This document shows positions 1 through 10,108 of a stretch of DNA of 64,000 bases, piece by piece. This stretch comes from CAWHYG01 sp963833505 (lineage in GTDB: Bacteria; Eisenbacteria; RBG-16-71-46; CAIMUX01): the NCBI GenBank assembly GCA_963833505.1, contig CAWHYG010000007.1:1054001-1118000 (forward strand), given 5' to 3'. Below the pieces are notes generated by a model. That model was not told where the DNA came from. It was given only the letters and a program-made list of their open reading frames with translations, and searched no databases. Each line of letters opens with the position of its first letter. Position 1 is the stretch's first letter. The translations under genes were made by a program, and so were the position numbers.

Positions 1-1432
1 GCGGAAATCCATACAGCTCCTGGGCCAGCGCGAGGAGGTGCCGGTGCATGGGATTTCCGGGATCGAAGCCGGCCTCGACCAACAGGTCGGCGCTGATGGT
101 CCCGTAGATCGGCAGCAGCTTGGCCAGCCGGTCGATCTCGGTCTCAGCGAAGCCGAGCACCTTCCCCACCTCGCGGACGGCGGAGCGCGGCCGGTACCGG
201 ATGAAGTTCGCCACCATGGCGGCGTGGCTGCGGCCGTACTTCGCGTAGACGTGCTGGATGACCTCCTCGCGCCGCTCATGCTCGATGTCGAGGTCGATGT
301 CGGGAGGCTCGGCCCGCTCGTGGGAGAGGAAGCGCTCGAAGAGAAGCCCCATCCGCACCGGATCGACCGCCGTGATCCCCAGGCAGTAGCAGACGGCCGA
401 GTTCGCCGCCGAGCCTCGGCCCTGGCAGAGGATCCCCTCTTCCCGGCAGAAGCGGACGATCTCGCGCATCGTGAGGAAATACCCGTCATATTCCAGCTCG
501 CGGATCAGCGCCAGCTCGCGGTCGAGCTGGGCCCGCACGTCGTCCGGGACGCCGCCCGGGTATCGTTCCCCCGCGCCGTCCAGGGTGAGCCGGCGAAGCC
601 ATTCGTGCGAGGTCGTCCCGTCCGGGAGCCGCTCGGAGGGGTAGCGGTAATGGATGTCCGCGAGACTGAAGCTGCAGCGCTCCGCGACCTCCAGCGTGCG
701 CCGGCGGGATTCCGGATCGTCCTCGAAGAGCCGCGCGAAATCGAGCGCGGACTTGAGATCGTGCTCGGCGTTCGGCTTCGTGAGCCTCCCCGCCTGCGCC
801 AGCGTCACGCCGTGGCGGACGCAGGTGAGCACGTCCTGCAGCGGCCGGCGGTGCGGCGTGTGATAGAGGACCTCGATCGTCGCCACCGTGGGAATGCCAT
901 AGCGGGCGGCGCGGGAGCGGATCCGCTCTTCTGAACGCGATTCCTCAGCCCGGCGATGGCGACAGATCAGGGCGTACAGCCGGCCCGGGAAGGCGTCGCA
1001 AAGACTGCGGGCGGCGAACACGGGATCGGCCTCCCCGGCCAGGAGGCTGCCGTCGCCGCCCCAGAGCGCGATGAGCCCTTCGGAGCGCGCGCAGATCTCA
1101 TCCCACCGAACCGTGCTCTCCCCCTTCTCGGAGCGCAGGCGGCCGTCCGAAAGGAGGCGGCAGAGGTTGGCCCAGCCGCGGCGGTCCTCTGCCAGGAGGA
1201 CCAGGCGCGAGCCGTCGTCGATCGTCACGGTGGAGCCCAGGATGAGCGGAATCCCCAGCTCCTTCGCCTTGACGTAGGCGCGCACGGCGCCGTAGACGCC
1301 GTCGCGGTCGGCCAGAGCCAGGCCCGGAAGCCCGAATCGCGCAGCCTGCTCCACCAGTTCCTCGGGGTGGCTGGCGCCCTCGAGGAAGGAGTAGTTGCTC
1401 CGGCACCAGAGCGGGTAATAGACGGTATCCAT
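1..1432 (-). CDS. dnaE2: Error-prone DNA polymerase III alpha subunit DnaE2/ImuC (N-terminal part, runs off the window)
   Basis: About 477 codons are visible and the gene continues past the left edge. The start ATG is at 1432 and the protein opens with an N-terminal PHP domain (SNYSFLEGASHPEEL, then LALADRDGVYGA). Further on it has the polymerase core motifs CQGRGSAANSAVCY and EPPDIDLDIEHERREEV. The phrase DIEHERREEV together with the short N-terminus is typical of the DnaE2/ImuC branch rather than replicative DnaE. In that family the enzyme does SOS translesion synthesis with ImuA and ImuB. Neither partner is encoded upstream here (1433-1927 is non-coding), so dnaE2 starts its own transcript or the partners lie downstream to the left. 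I see no clear LexA box. Confidence 0.93.
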   Translation of the reverse strand, partial: MDTVYYPLWCRSNYSFLEGASHPEELVEQAARFGLPGLALADRDGVYGAVRAYVKAKELGIPLILGSTVTIDDGSRLVLLAEDRRGWANLCRLLSDGRLRSEKGESTVRWDEICARSEGLIALWGGDGSLLAGEADPVFAARSLCDAFPGRLYALICRHRRAEESRSEERIRSRAARYGIPTVATIEVLYHTPHRRPLQDVLTCVRHGVTLAQAGRLTKPNAEHDLKSALDFARLFEDDPESRRRTLEVAERCSFSLADIHYRYPSERLPDGTTSHEWLRRLTLDGAGERYPGGVPDDVRAQLDRELALIRELEYDGYFLTMREIVRFCREEGILCQGRGSAANSAVCYCLGITAVDPVRMGLLFERFLSHERAEPPDIDLDIEHERREEVIQHVYAKYGRSHAAMVANFIRYRPRSAVREVGKVLGFAETEIDRLAKLLPIYGTISADLLVEAGFDPGNPMHRHLLALAQELYGFP

Positions 1433-1927
1433 GGTGTGGTTCCGGATACGCGGCAGCTCCCGGACCCTTGTTAGCGCAAGTCGTTTCCCGGTTTCATGAG
1501 AGCGGGGATCTCCCGATCTACGGCCAGTATAGCAAACAATCGTTCGGGTTGGCATAGCCGAAACCAAACAGGACATCGGAATCGGAGAGGGCAATTGGGC
1601 GTCTCCCTTCGCTCGCTGCGCTCGCTTCGGGCCGGCCCTCCTCCGGGCTCGCGCTTCGCGCTCGGTCCGGCGCTGCGCGCCCGGACTTCGGACGCTGCGC
1701 GGTCCTCACCCTCCGTCCGTCCTGACGCACGCTCGCTTCGCTCGCTCGGACCCCACCACCCCAGACCCGGGACGCGAGCAACACCTGACATGCGTTCGTC
1801 GTCGGTGACCCTTCGGCGCGGCCTGTCTTCGCGTGAGCCCCTGCGAGCGACCGCCGCCCGCGATACGCGACCTCACCCTCCTCCTCTGGTATCCTGAGTT
1901 CCTGAAGATCGCAATGGGAGGTCGGAG
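1433..1927. other. Intergenic region with a palindrome-rich low-complexity block (about 1605-1775)
   Basis: No convincing gene lies in these 495 bases. From about 1605 to 1775 the sequence is built from short nested inverted repeats of GCTCGCTTCGCTCG type, GGGCCGGCCC, CGCGCTTCGCG and CCGGACTTCGG. Open frames run through it on both strands because the composition lacks stops, but their products are Ser/Arg-rich with no domain. The block sits between the divergent dnaE2 and the AlbA_2 remnant. It could be a structured RNA, a bidirectional terminator or a dispersed palindromic repeat. Confidence 0.55.
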
Positions 1928-2296
1928 ATGTCCGCTAACTCGGAGTACCTCAAGCAGCTCGTCGAGACACCAATGGAGTCCCTAAACGTCGAGATCAAGG
2001 CTTGGATCGACCCAGCCTCCGCAGATGGCCAGGCGAAGATCGTGAAGACATGCCTTGCCCTTCGGAACGCTGACGGCGGTTTCATGCTGATCGGAATTGA
2101 TGACGTCACCAGGCAGCCAACCGCCATGGGAGCGCCCAAAGACAGAAAATCTGCACGGATGCCCTCGGCTACGAGGACGGCCCGGTCTGGCACCAGTAAG
2201 CCACTGCCACCTGATCTAGGTCCTGGCAGAGGGTGCCCGAGCTGTCCCGGAGAACCGCCTTCTGGCGCTTGGCCCGCTTCCACGATCCGCCTATGA
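1928..2296 (+). pseudogene. Truncated AlbA_2 (Schlafen-type) DNA-binding domain protein
   Basis: The first 60 residues look like the start of an AlbA_2/Schlafen AAA_4 domain: an ESLNVEIKAW segment, then ALRNADGGFMLIGIDD. Intact members run for 200 to 500 residues and often carry a C-terminal winged helix. Here the similarity stops near residue 65 and the remaining 57 residues are Pro/Arg/Ser-rich without a fold, so the gene appears truncated by a deletion or frameshift near base 2125. A good ribosome site (GGGAGGTCGGAG) precedes the ATG. It directly precedes a toxin-antitoxin pair, as expected of an accessory island. Confidence 0.6.
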
Positions 2297-2306
2297 TGAA
2301 GCCACC

Positions 2307-2762
2307 ATGATCCGGGAACGCCCCATCGAAAGCGCGATCGCGAAAGATCCCGACGCGCTGATCCGAGCTCTGGCCGCCGTCTTTCAGAGCGAGCCCCGGA
2401 TTCTCTGCGCCTTCTTGTTCGGATCGCGCGCCACCGGCGCCGCGACTCCGCTCAGCGACATCGATCTGGCCTATCGGTCGGCGCCCGCTCTCCGGATGGA
2501 TGAGGAAGCCGACCTGCTGTACCGGCTCGGTTCCGCGGCGGGGACCTTCGAGATCGATCTGGTCGCGCTCGGCCGCCTGCCGCTCCACAGCAGGCTTGAG
2601 ATCCTCGAGTCCGGCCGGCTCGTCTATGCCAGGGCCGCGGAAATCTTACCGGATCTCCTGGAACGAACCCGGCACGAGTACTTCGACTTCCTCGGATTCG
2701 AGCGCGAGTATCACCGCGAATTCCTGGAGAATCTCCGCCGGAAAGGAAGCCGCCTCGGATGA
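2307..2762 (+). CDS. mntA: MntA-type nucleotidyltransferase antitoxin
   Basis: A 151-residue minimal nucleotidyltransferase. The polymerase-beta signature is near residue 38 (FLFGSRATGAATPLSDIDLA), that is GSx10DxD, with a further acidic residue expected in FEIDLVAL. In the MntA-HepT family (type VII toxin-antitoxin) MntA transfers AMP to a tyrosine of HepT and so silences it. Its stop overlaps the start of the next gene by four bases (ATGA), so the two are translationally coupled in the usual antitoxin-first order. The length is normal and all catalytic residues are present. Confidence 0.88.
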   Translation: MIRERPIESAIAKDPDALIRALAAVFQSEPRILCAFLFGSRATGAATPLSDIDLAYRSAPALRMDEEADLLYRLGSAAGTFEIDLVALGRLPLHSRLEILESGRLVYARAAEILPDLLERTRHEYFDFLGFEREYHREFLENLRRKGSRLG

Positions 2763-3196
2763 CGCTCGACCGTTCCCGCGTCGAACAGTTTCTGTCCAAC
2801 CTGCGGGCGAACGTCGCGCACCTTCGCGAGATCGCGGCCCAGGGTCCTGAGGCCTTCCGAGAGGACTTCCGAAACCACCAGTCGGCACTGCGCCTGCTCC
2901 AGATCTCCATCGAGGACATGATCAACGTCGCCGGCCACGTCATCGCCCGGAGATCCTACCGGGCACCGAGAGACTTCGCCGACGCGTTCAGCGTGCTGGC
3001 GGAGCAGGGCATCGTCTCCGCTGCCGAGGCCGACCGCTACGCTCGGATGGCCCGGTTTCGAAACCGCATCGTCCACGTCTACTGGGATCTCGACCTGACC
3101 CAGGTGTTCGGCATCCTGGAAGCGGATCTGGCTGACTTCGACCGGTTTGCTGAGACGGTCGAGAGCCTGCTGCTCGAGGAATTCCCGGAAGCCTGA
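2759..3196 (+). CDS. hepT: HepT-like ribonuclease toxin (HEPN domain)
   Basis: A 145-residue all-helical HEPN protein. Near residue 101 it has RFRNRIVHVYWDLD, which contains the RNase motif Rx4HxY of HepT toxins; the tyrosine is the residue adenylylated by MntA. The helix LLQISIEDMINVAGHVI is also typical. HepT cleaves RNA when freed from its antitoxin. The gene overlaps mntA by ATGA. Both genes are full length with intact motifs, so the module is probably functional, in contrast to the broken AlbA_2 gene beside it. Confidence 0.88.
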   Translation: MTLDRSRVEQFLSNLRANVAHLREIAAQGPEAFREDFRNHQSALRLLQISIEDMINVAGHVIARRSYRAPRDFADAFSVLAEQGIVSAAEADRYARMARFRNRIVHVYWDLDLTQVFGILEADLADFDRFAETVESLLLEEFPEA

Positions 3197-3609
3197 ACCG
3201 TCCGCAGTCCGCGCTTCGCGCCATTCCGATGCGGATCGAGCCTGGCGGGGTACTGAGGGAGTCCGACCGGCTCGTTCATCCTGCCGGCGCCGCGGCTACC
3301 CTCGATCGGATCCTCGGGCGTTCGAAGCCGGCGTCATCCTCCTTCCTTGCGCGTCTGGCCACAGAACGGCTGCCGTTTCTCGGAACAGGAGTTTCCTGCG
3401 AAGGGGACGCGGTTGAAAGCGGTCGCCGGCTGCGGCCGAGGAGCCACCGTCACGGCTGGAAGATCCTTGGCGGCGGCTCGCCCGTGGACGTATGATTGAG
3501 GAAGCTGGAAGGCGCGTGAAGCCAACGGGTTGGACTCTCAGCTCCACCGCCCTCGGTCCGGCCGACAGGGCCGGACATCCGCTGCCACAGCACCAATCCC
3601 GGAGGGCGC
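3197..3609. other. Intergenic region, nothing recognised
   Basis: About 410 bases between hepT and the first subtilase. Several short open frames exist, but none has a ribosome site or a recognisable domain. The last bases (GGAGGGCGC) are the ribosome site of the subtilase. No clear promoter hexamers were found. Confidence 0.4.
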
Positions 3610-6037
3610 ATGATGCATCGCCGCAGTTCCGGTCTCTTCGTCGTTCTGGCCGCCCTTGTCCTCGGGCTCTGCGGCATCTCCCGCGCCGCCACCATCTCTC
3701 TCGAGGGATATCACTTCGATCCTCGAGTGGCAGCGCCGTCGCTTCCGCCGGAGCTGACCGCCTCCCCGGCGGATTTCGCCCAGCACGGCTATTTCCTCGT
3801 CCAGACCGACCGGCCCATCACGGAAAACTGGCGCGGGATTCTCGAGTCGAAGGGAGCCGAGCTGTACGGCTACTACGCCGACTACACGTTCCTGGTCGGC
3901 CTGGATCAGGCCGCGCAGAGCGACGTCCGCGCGCTGCCGGGCGTGGTCTGGATGGGGCCGTTCCAGCCGGCGTTCAAGATCGCCACCGCGCTGAGCGACC
4001 CCGTCTACCGCGCGATCGGACGTGACGACGAAATGCCTCCGCAGGCTCCGCCTCATGGGGAGCCGGTCGCCGTGGGTCCAACCGGCGGCGTGGACGTGAT
4101 CATCCGCTGCTTCCGCGATCTCGCGGGCGTAGCCCGCTCGGTCGAAGCGGCGGGCGGACACGTCGCGCAGCAGATCACCGCCGGTTCCATCCTCTGCCTG
4201 GAGGCGACCCTGACGCCCGCTCAGATCGCCTCGGTCGCGCGCGTCCAGGACGTCTGGTGGATCGAGGGGAAAGGTCGCGCGACGGCCTGCAACAACGACA
4301 CGCGCTGGGTCATCCAGTCCAACGTCTACCAGTCCATGCCGCTCTGGGACCACGGGCTTCTCGGCCAGGGTCAGATCGCGACCTTGATGGACTCCGGCCT
4401 GGATTACAGCTCATGCTACTTCCGCGATAACGGCGATCCGCCGCCGGGGCCGAACCACCGCAAGGTCATCGATTATTCGCTCGCCGGCGGGAATCCCTAT
4501 GACGGCTGCTCCTTCGGCCATGGCACCTTCGTCGCCGGCGTCATGCTGGGGGATCAGTCCTATATCAACCCCGGGAACATCAACTATAACGGCATGGCCT
4601 ACGAGGCCAAAGTAACGGTAGAGGACGTGGGACCCGACGATCCAACCTCGTGCAACGCGGGCTACTTCGCCATTCCCGCCGTGCTCACGCCCTGGTTCGA
4701 CGCCAGCTATTCCCTGGGGGCCCGGGTCCACAACGACTCGTGGGGCTACGGCGTGCAGAGCTACACCGAGATGTGCTACGACGTCGATTTTGCCATGTGG
4801 GAGCACCCTGACTATCTCGTGTGCATCGCGGCGGGCAACGAGGGCCCCCACCTACCACACCATCCGCGCGCCCGGTTCGGCCAAGGATTGCATCACCGCG
4901 GGCGCGTGCATCCAGGCTCCGTATCAGGATGACATGACCGACTACTCCAGCCGCGGTCCCACCTACGACGGCCGGATCAAACCCACGGTGATCGCCCCTT
5001 CGGGCGAGCCCAACGTGGTCGGGATCATCTCGGCCAAGAACGACCAGGGGGATCCGCCCGCGCCCACCTGCAACATCGAGGGAGGCGGATACGGAACATC
5101 GTTCTCCTCTCCCGCGGTCGCCGGCGCCGCCCTCATGACGCGGCAGTATTTCACCGACGGCTACTACCCGAACGGGTCCGCCGGCGGCACCTCGATCACG
5201 CCCAGCGGCGCCCTGGTCAAGGCCGTCATCATCGCCAGCACGGCCAACATCAGCGCGCCCAACATCCCCGATTACAACGAAGGCTGGGGACGCATTCTCA
5301 TGGACAACGCGCTCTACTTCCCGGGCGACACCCGCGATCTGATGATCGAAGATCACACCCCGGGTCTTCAGACCGGCGACGTCTGGACGAAGACGGTCAC
5401 GATCAATTCGCAGATCGAGCCCTTCGTGGTCAGCCTGGTCTGGAGCGACTATCCCGGAACGGTTGGCAACGGGATCGCGCTGGTTAACGACCTGGATCTC
5501 ACGGTGACCGATCCGACCGGGAAGGTGTACCTCGGAAACGTCTTCTCCGGCGGCCATTCCGCCCTCGGAGGCGCCCGCGATAGCCGAAACGTCGAGGAAG
5601 GCGCGCGGTTTCAGGCGCCGTCTCTCGGAACCTGGACGATCCAGGTCAGCGCCTACAACGTGCCGCAGGGACCGCAGCCGTTCGCGCTTGCGCTCAACGG
5701 GGCGTTCGCCGACTGGCCGCCCGACGTCGGCGTTGCGGCGCCGACCGCACCCATCGAAGAGCCGTTCGTGCGCGCCTGGCCGAATCCGATGAGCCATCGC
5801 ACCGACATCCACTATTCACTGCCCGCCGGTTGGCATGGGCCGGTCCGGTTGACGATCGTCGACGTGACCGGCCGGTTGGTGCAGACCGTGGTGGACAAGG
5901 GCCAGACCGCCGGGGACTATCACGCGACCTGGACCGGCATCGATCAGTCCGGTCAGGAGGTTCCGAGCGGCGTGTACTTCCTGCGGTTGGATGCGGGACC
6001 GCTGGCGCTCAGGGCGAAGCTGGTGGTGCGGCGCTGA
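3610..6037 (+). pseudogene. Secreted S8 family (subtilisin-like) serine peptidase with FlgD/Ig-like C-terminus, one frameshift
   Basis: Two overlapping frames together encode one subtilase of about 808 residues. The first frame (3610-4932) has a signal peptide (LAALVLGLCGISRA), an inhibitor-like N-domain, the catalytic Asp in ATLMDSGLDY and the catalytic His in CSFGHGTFVAGVM. The second frame, read to 6037, has the catalytic Ser in GYGTSFSSPAVAGAALM, a beta-sandwich region and the FlgD/Ig-like C-terminal module (GQEVPSGVYFLRL). The frames join inside IAAGNEGP at a run of five C (4845-4849); one C fewer would restore the protein. This may be a sequencing error, since all three catalytic residues are conserved. 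The start ATG follows GGAGGGCGC. Confidence 0.85.
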
Positions 6038-6061
6038 TCTCGACCCGGGCTGCGACGGCCT

Positions 6062-6500
6062 TCACACATGTTGTCCCAGCCAGCCCGTGATCCGGTCCAT
6101 GATATCTCGCCGGACTTTCGGCTCCTGGGGAAGATGCGGCGTGCGTGGATAGACCACCATCTGCACCTTGCATCCCCTCCGCTTGAGGGCGGCATAAAGT
6201 TCTCTTCCCTGCGTTACATGCACTCGGCAGTCATCCGCGCCGTGAAGGATGAGCGTCGGTGTCACCGCATCGCGCACATTCAGAACCGGCGATCGCCGGC
6301 AGAGCAGGTCGGCGCGCTGCCAGATTTCACCCTCGAAGTGCGACGGAATATCGTCCGGGACATCCGAGGTCCCCGCGTTGCTGAGGAGGTTCGTGATTCC
6401 CGCGCCCACGACGGCCGCGCGGAACCGTCTCGTTCGGGTGATCACGGTCGCGGCCAGGAACCCCCGGCTTCCGCCCTGGCCAGCAGCGTCGAGTATGACT
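6062..6500 (-). pseudogene. C-terminal remnant of an S9 (prolyl oligopeptidase family) peptidase
   Basis: On the minus strand about 140 residues match the catalytic end of acyl-aminoacyl/prolyl oligopeptidases: RFRAAVVGAGITNLLS, SPVLNVRDAVTPTLILHG, the catalytic Asp in HGADDCRV and the catalytic His in YPRTPHLPQEPK. The nucleophile elbow is altered to GGSRGF where the family has GWSYGG. Upstream, the same frame has about 90 residues of unrelated Arg/Pro-rich sequence and no propeller domain or proper start. The gene is therefore a truncated relic. Its 3' end abuts the subtilase stop, so the two genes converge. Confidence 0.75.
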
Positions 6501-6996
6501 GCATTGTATGTGCTTGCCGGACCCGGTGTCGCCCTTTCCGGCGCAAGGGGACATGCCGAATGGTGTTCCCGGAACCTGCGCGGCCGCCGAGTGATCACGG
6601 TTTCGGGCTGGACGAACACCGGCACCCGAACGCGTGGTGCTCGAGAGTCGCCCGTCTCCGACGCCATGCGAGGAGCGCGGTGGGACTCCGCTGTCCCTGA
6701 GATCGCAATGCTGGAAGCGTGCGGAGGCGGCGTGGTATTATGGTTGCGCGGTCCAAAGATGCGGTTGCGCACCGGCGAGCCCGACAGGGCTGGCTGGCCA
6801 GGCCCGAACCGAATTGGGAGGCGGCGCCGACGGTGCCCGACATAGCCGGTTCCGGGACCGCGGGATGCAGAACCAAGGTGGCAACCATGTCCATCGGTTC
6901 AGTCTTGGGTCGGCGGATCCACGGAGGCCGCCGGGTTGGTCGGCCTTCAGGCTCCAACCGCATCGTCCGATGGCAGCCGCCCTCAGGGAGGTCGAA
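6501..6996. other. Intergenic region upstream of the VCBS-repeat gene
   Basis: Roughly 500 bases with no supported gene. The frame of the following VCBS gene is open back to about 6634, but those residues show no domain and precede a clear signal peptide. The ribosome site AGGGAGGTCG just before ATG 6997 marks the likely start. The left end may contain decayed sequence of the S9 peptidase. Confidence 0.4.
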
Positions 6997-9900
6997 ATGT
7001 CTGAAGGACCCCAATCCGGCGTCAGCGCCCGCCTGGGCCTGCTGATTCCCTGCTTTTTGGCTCTCCTCGCAGCGTCCCTCTGCGGGCACGTATCCGCGTC
7101 GCCGACGGGCTCACTGTTTCCGGAGCCGACATTTGGAGCGAACGGCCTTCCAGTATCCGTGGCGATCGGGGACTTCAACGGAGACGGCAAGTTGGACCTG
7201 GCCGTGGCGAACGCCGGTGATTACACGATTTCACTGCTGCTGGGCAACGGCAACGGGACCTTCGCGACAAGGATGAACTATGGAACCGGCAGCATTCCAT
7301 CCTGCGTAACAATCGGGGACTTCAACGGGGACGGCAACCTGGACCTGGCCGTGGCGAACGCCGGTGACAACACGATTTCCGTGCTGCTGGGCAACGGCGC
7401 CGCGAGCTTCGCTCCCAAGATGGACTACGGAACCGGGAGCGATCCATCCTGCGTAACGATCGGGGACTTCAACGGGGACGGCAAGCTGGACCTGGCTGTG
7501 GCCAACGGCGATTCCAACACGGTTTCGGTGCTGCTGGGCCACGGCGACGGGATCTTCGCGACCAAGACGGACTTCGCAACCGGCAGCGGTCCAGGATCTC
7601 TGGCGGTCGGGGACTTCAACGGGGACGGCGAGCTGGACCTGGCCGTGACCAACCGAAGTTCCAACACGGTTTCGGTGCTGCTGGGCCACGGCGACGGAAC
7701 CTTCGCGACCAAGACGGACTTCGCAACCGGCAGCGGTCCAGGATCTCTGGCGGTCGGGGACTTCAACGGGGACGGCAAGCCGGACTTGGCCGTGGCGAAT
7801 TACGGTTCCAACACGGTTTCGGTGCTGCCGGGCAGCGGTGATGGGACGTTCGCGACCAAGATGGACTATGGAACCGGCAGCGGTCCAGGATCCGTAGCGG
7901 TCGGGGACTTCAACGGGGACGGCAAGCCGGACCTGGCCGTGGCGAATTACGGTTCCAACACGGTTTCGGTGCTGCTGGGCAACGGCGACGGAACCTTCGC
8001 GACCAAGACGGACTTCGGAACCGGCAGCGATCCATATTGCGTGGCGATCGGTGACTTCAACGGGGACGGCAAGCCGGACCTGGCCGTGGCGAATTACGGT
8101 TCCAACACGGTTTCGGCGCTGCTGGGCAACGGTGACGGAACCTTCGCGACCAACACGGACTTCGGAACCGGCGCCGAACCAGTGGCCGTGGCCATCGGGG
8201 ACTTGAACGGGGACGGCAAGTTGGACCTGGCCGTGGCGAACCAGAATTCCAACACGATTTCGGTGCTGCTGGGCAACGGCGACGGGACCTTCGCGACCAA
8301 GACGGACTTCGGAACCGGCAGCGATCCATATTGCGTGGCGATCGGTGACTTCAACGGGGACGGCAAGCCGGACCTGGCCGTGGCGAATTACGGTTCCAAC
8401 ACGGTTTCGGCGCTGCTGGGCAACGGTGACGGAACCTTCGCGACCAACACGGACTTCGGAACCGGCGCCGAACCAGTGGCCGTGGCCATCGGGGACTTGA
8501 ACGGGGACGGCAAGTTGGACCTGGCCGTGGCGAACCAGAATTCCAACACGATTTCGGTGCTGCTGGGCAACGGCGACGGGACCTTCGCGACCAAGACGGA
8601 CTTCGGAACCGGCAGCGATCCAACCTCCGTGGCGATCGGGGACATGAACGGGGACGGCAAGCTCGACCTGGCCGTAGCGAACGGTGGCTCCAACACGATT
8701 TCGGTGCTCCTTGGCAACGGCGACGGGACCTTCGCAACCAAGACGGACTTCGCAACGAGAATCTGGTCCGTATCCATAGGGGTCGGGGACTTCAACGGGG
8801 ACGGCAAGCTGGACCTGGCCGTGGCGAACTTCCTTTCGCCGAACTATTGCTTTACGGTTTCGGTGCTGCTGGGCAACGGCGATGGGACGTTTGCGACCAG
8901 AACGGACTATGAAACCGGCGTCAGCCCAGAATCCCTGGCGATCGGGGACTTCAACGGGGACGGGAAACTGGACCTGGCCGCGGCGAACCGGGGTTCCGGC
9001 ACGGTTTCGGTGCTGCTGGGCAACGGCGATGGGACCTTCGCTGCACAGACGGAGTACGGAATCGGCAGTGGTCCACTATCCGTGGCGATCGGGGACCTCA
9101 ACGGGGACGGCAGGCCGGACCTGGTGGCGACGCACTGGACCACGGCTTCGGTGCTCCTCAATCTGGGCCCCGGTTCCGGGTGCCTCCGCCCGTTTAGCCC
9201 CGTCTTCCCGGCGAACGGCGACTCCTTGCACACCGCCCAGCCGGAGTTGCGGTGGCGGAGCACTCCCGGCTGCGCCGGCGCGGCGCGGTACACGGTGCTC
9301 TGGGAACGCGGGCCGGGATTCACCGACGCCGATTCCGCCTCCGCAGGCGCCGACACGTTCTTCGTGTTCCCGCCCGACTCCTTGAAAACGCGGCGGCTTT
9401 ATTACTGGCGCGTCGTGGCTCGCGACGGACTGGGCCACGTCGTCCGGTCGGATCCACAGGCGGGCGACTGGTTTTACATCATCGACGACAGCACGCCGGT
9501 GCTTTTGCAACCGGCAGCGACGGCTCAGCAGGATGGAATCCTGGTTTCCTGGAGGATCGCTGACGGAACCGGGCTGACCGGGTTCAAGGTCTACCGGCGC
9601 GTCGACTGGGCGCAGGGAGCGGATGCAGAGTGGACCTGCATCGCCCCGAGCGTGCCGAGCTGTGGGCAGTCCTGCCAGTTCCTCGACACCGGCGTCGACC
9701 CCGGCGTTCGATACGACTACGAGGTCGAGGGTTTTGGCCCGACAGGTCCGATCGGCCGGTTCGGCCCGGTGTCCGCGCAGGCGGCGGCTGTGAATCTGGC
9801 GCTCAGGGTGCTGCCGAACCCCGGGACGGGAGTGATGAACCTGTTCCTGGGCTTGCCGAGGAGCGGCAACGTGACGCTGCGCGTCTTCGACTCGGCGGGG

Positions 9901-10065
9901 CGCGAGGTGGCGCGGAACGTGCTGCCCGGGCTCAAAGCCGGTCTGCGGCAGGAGCAATGGGATGTCCACGACCGGCTGGGCCATCCGCTACCGAGCGGCA
10001 GCTACTTCGTGCGGATGAACGCCCCAAGCGGGCAGAAGACGGCCAGGTGGCTGGTTCTCAAATGA
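6997..10065 (+). CDS. Secreted VCBS/FG-GAP propeller protein with FN3-like region and FlgD/Ig-like C-terminus
   Basis: A 1022-residue secreted protein. A signal peptide (LLIPCFLALLAASLCG) is followed, from about residue 48 to 723, by 14 VCBS/FG-GAP repeats of 49 residues. Each carries a calcium-loop motif of the form GDFNGDGKLDLAV and then a SVLLGNGDGTF strand. Fourteen repeats would fit two seven-bladed propellers. Residues of about 730-920 resemble fibronectin-type domains, and the last 95 residues are the FlgD/Ig-like module (PSGSYFVRM, ending WLVLK). The start at 6997 is chosen for its ribosome site and signal peptide. A near-identical leader starts the next gene, so the two are tandem paralogues. 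Function is probably surface adhesion or binding, by family analogy only. Confidence 0.88.
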   Translation: MSEGPQSGVSARLGLLIPCFLALLAASLCGHVSASPTGSLFPEPTFGANGLPVSVAIGDFNGDGKLDLAVANAGDYTISLLLGNGNGTFATRMNYGTGSIPSCVTIGDFNGDGNLDLAVANAGDNTISVLLGNGAASFAPKMDYGTGSDPSCVTIGDFNGDGKLDLAVANGDSNTVSVLLGHGDGIFATKTDFATGSGPGSLAVGDFNGDGELDLAVTNRSSNTVSVLLGHGDGTFATKTDFATGSGPGSLAVGDFNGDGKPDLAVANYGSNTVSVLPGSGDGTFATKMDYGTGSGPGSVAVGDFNGDGKPDLAVANYGSNTVSVLLGNGDGTFATKTDFGTGSDPYCVAIGDFNGDGKPDLAVANYGSNTVSALLGNGDGTFATNTDFGTGAEPVAVAIGDLNGDGKLDLAVANQNSNTISVLLGNGDGTFATKTDFGTGSDPYCVAIGDFNGDGKPDLAVANYGSNTVSALLGNGDGTFATNTDFGTGAEPVAVAIGDLNGDGKLDLAVANQNSNTISVLLGNGDGTFATKTDFGTGSDPTSVAIGDMNGDGKLDLAVANGGSNTISVLLGNGDGTFATKTDFATRIWSVSIGVGDFNGDGKLDLAVANFLSPNYCFTVSVLLGNGDGTFATRTDYETGVSPESLAIGDFNGDGKLDLAAANRGSGTVSVLLGNGDGTFAAQTEYGIGSGPLSVAIGDLNGDGRPDLVATHWTTASVLLNLGPGSGCLRPFSPVFPANGDSLHTAQPELRWRSTPGCAGAARYTVLWERGPGFTDADSASAGADTFFVFPPDSLKTRRLYYWRVVARDGLGHVVRSDPQAGDWFYIIDDSTPVLLQPAATAQQDGILVSWRIADGTGLTGFKVYRRVDWAQGADAEWTCIAPSVPSCGQSCQFLDTGVDPGVRYDYEVEGFGPTGPIGRFGPVSAQAAAVNLALRVLPNPGTGVMNLFLGLPRSGNVTLRVFDSAGREVARNVLPGLKAGLRQEQWDVHDRLGHPLPSGSYFVRMNAPSGQKTARWLVLK
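7993..8619 (+). repeat. Exact 294-bp tandem duplication inside the VCBS gene
   Basis: Two consecutive VCBS repeats (2 x 49 residues) are duplicated. The stretch beginning at about 7993 recurs 294 bases later without any difference that I can find over about 330 bases, while the other repeats differ at many silent sites. This indicates a very recent duplication or gene conversion, or an assembly artefact. Confidence 0.85.
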
Positions 10066-10108
10066 GGCGGCGGGTTCTCAGCGGGAACCCGTTACCAAGG
10101 AGGTCGAG

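Noticed and set aside
7231..8807. Several minus-strand frames with repeats such as MPSPLKSPTARD
   Set aside because: They are shadows of the VCBS repeats and inherit periodicity from them.
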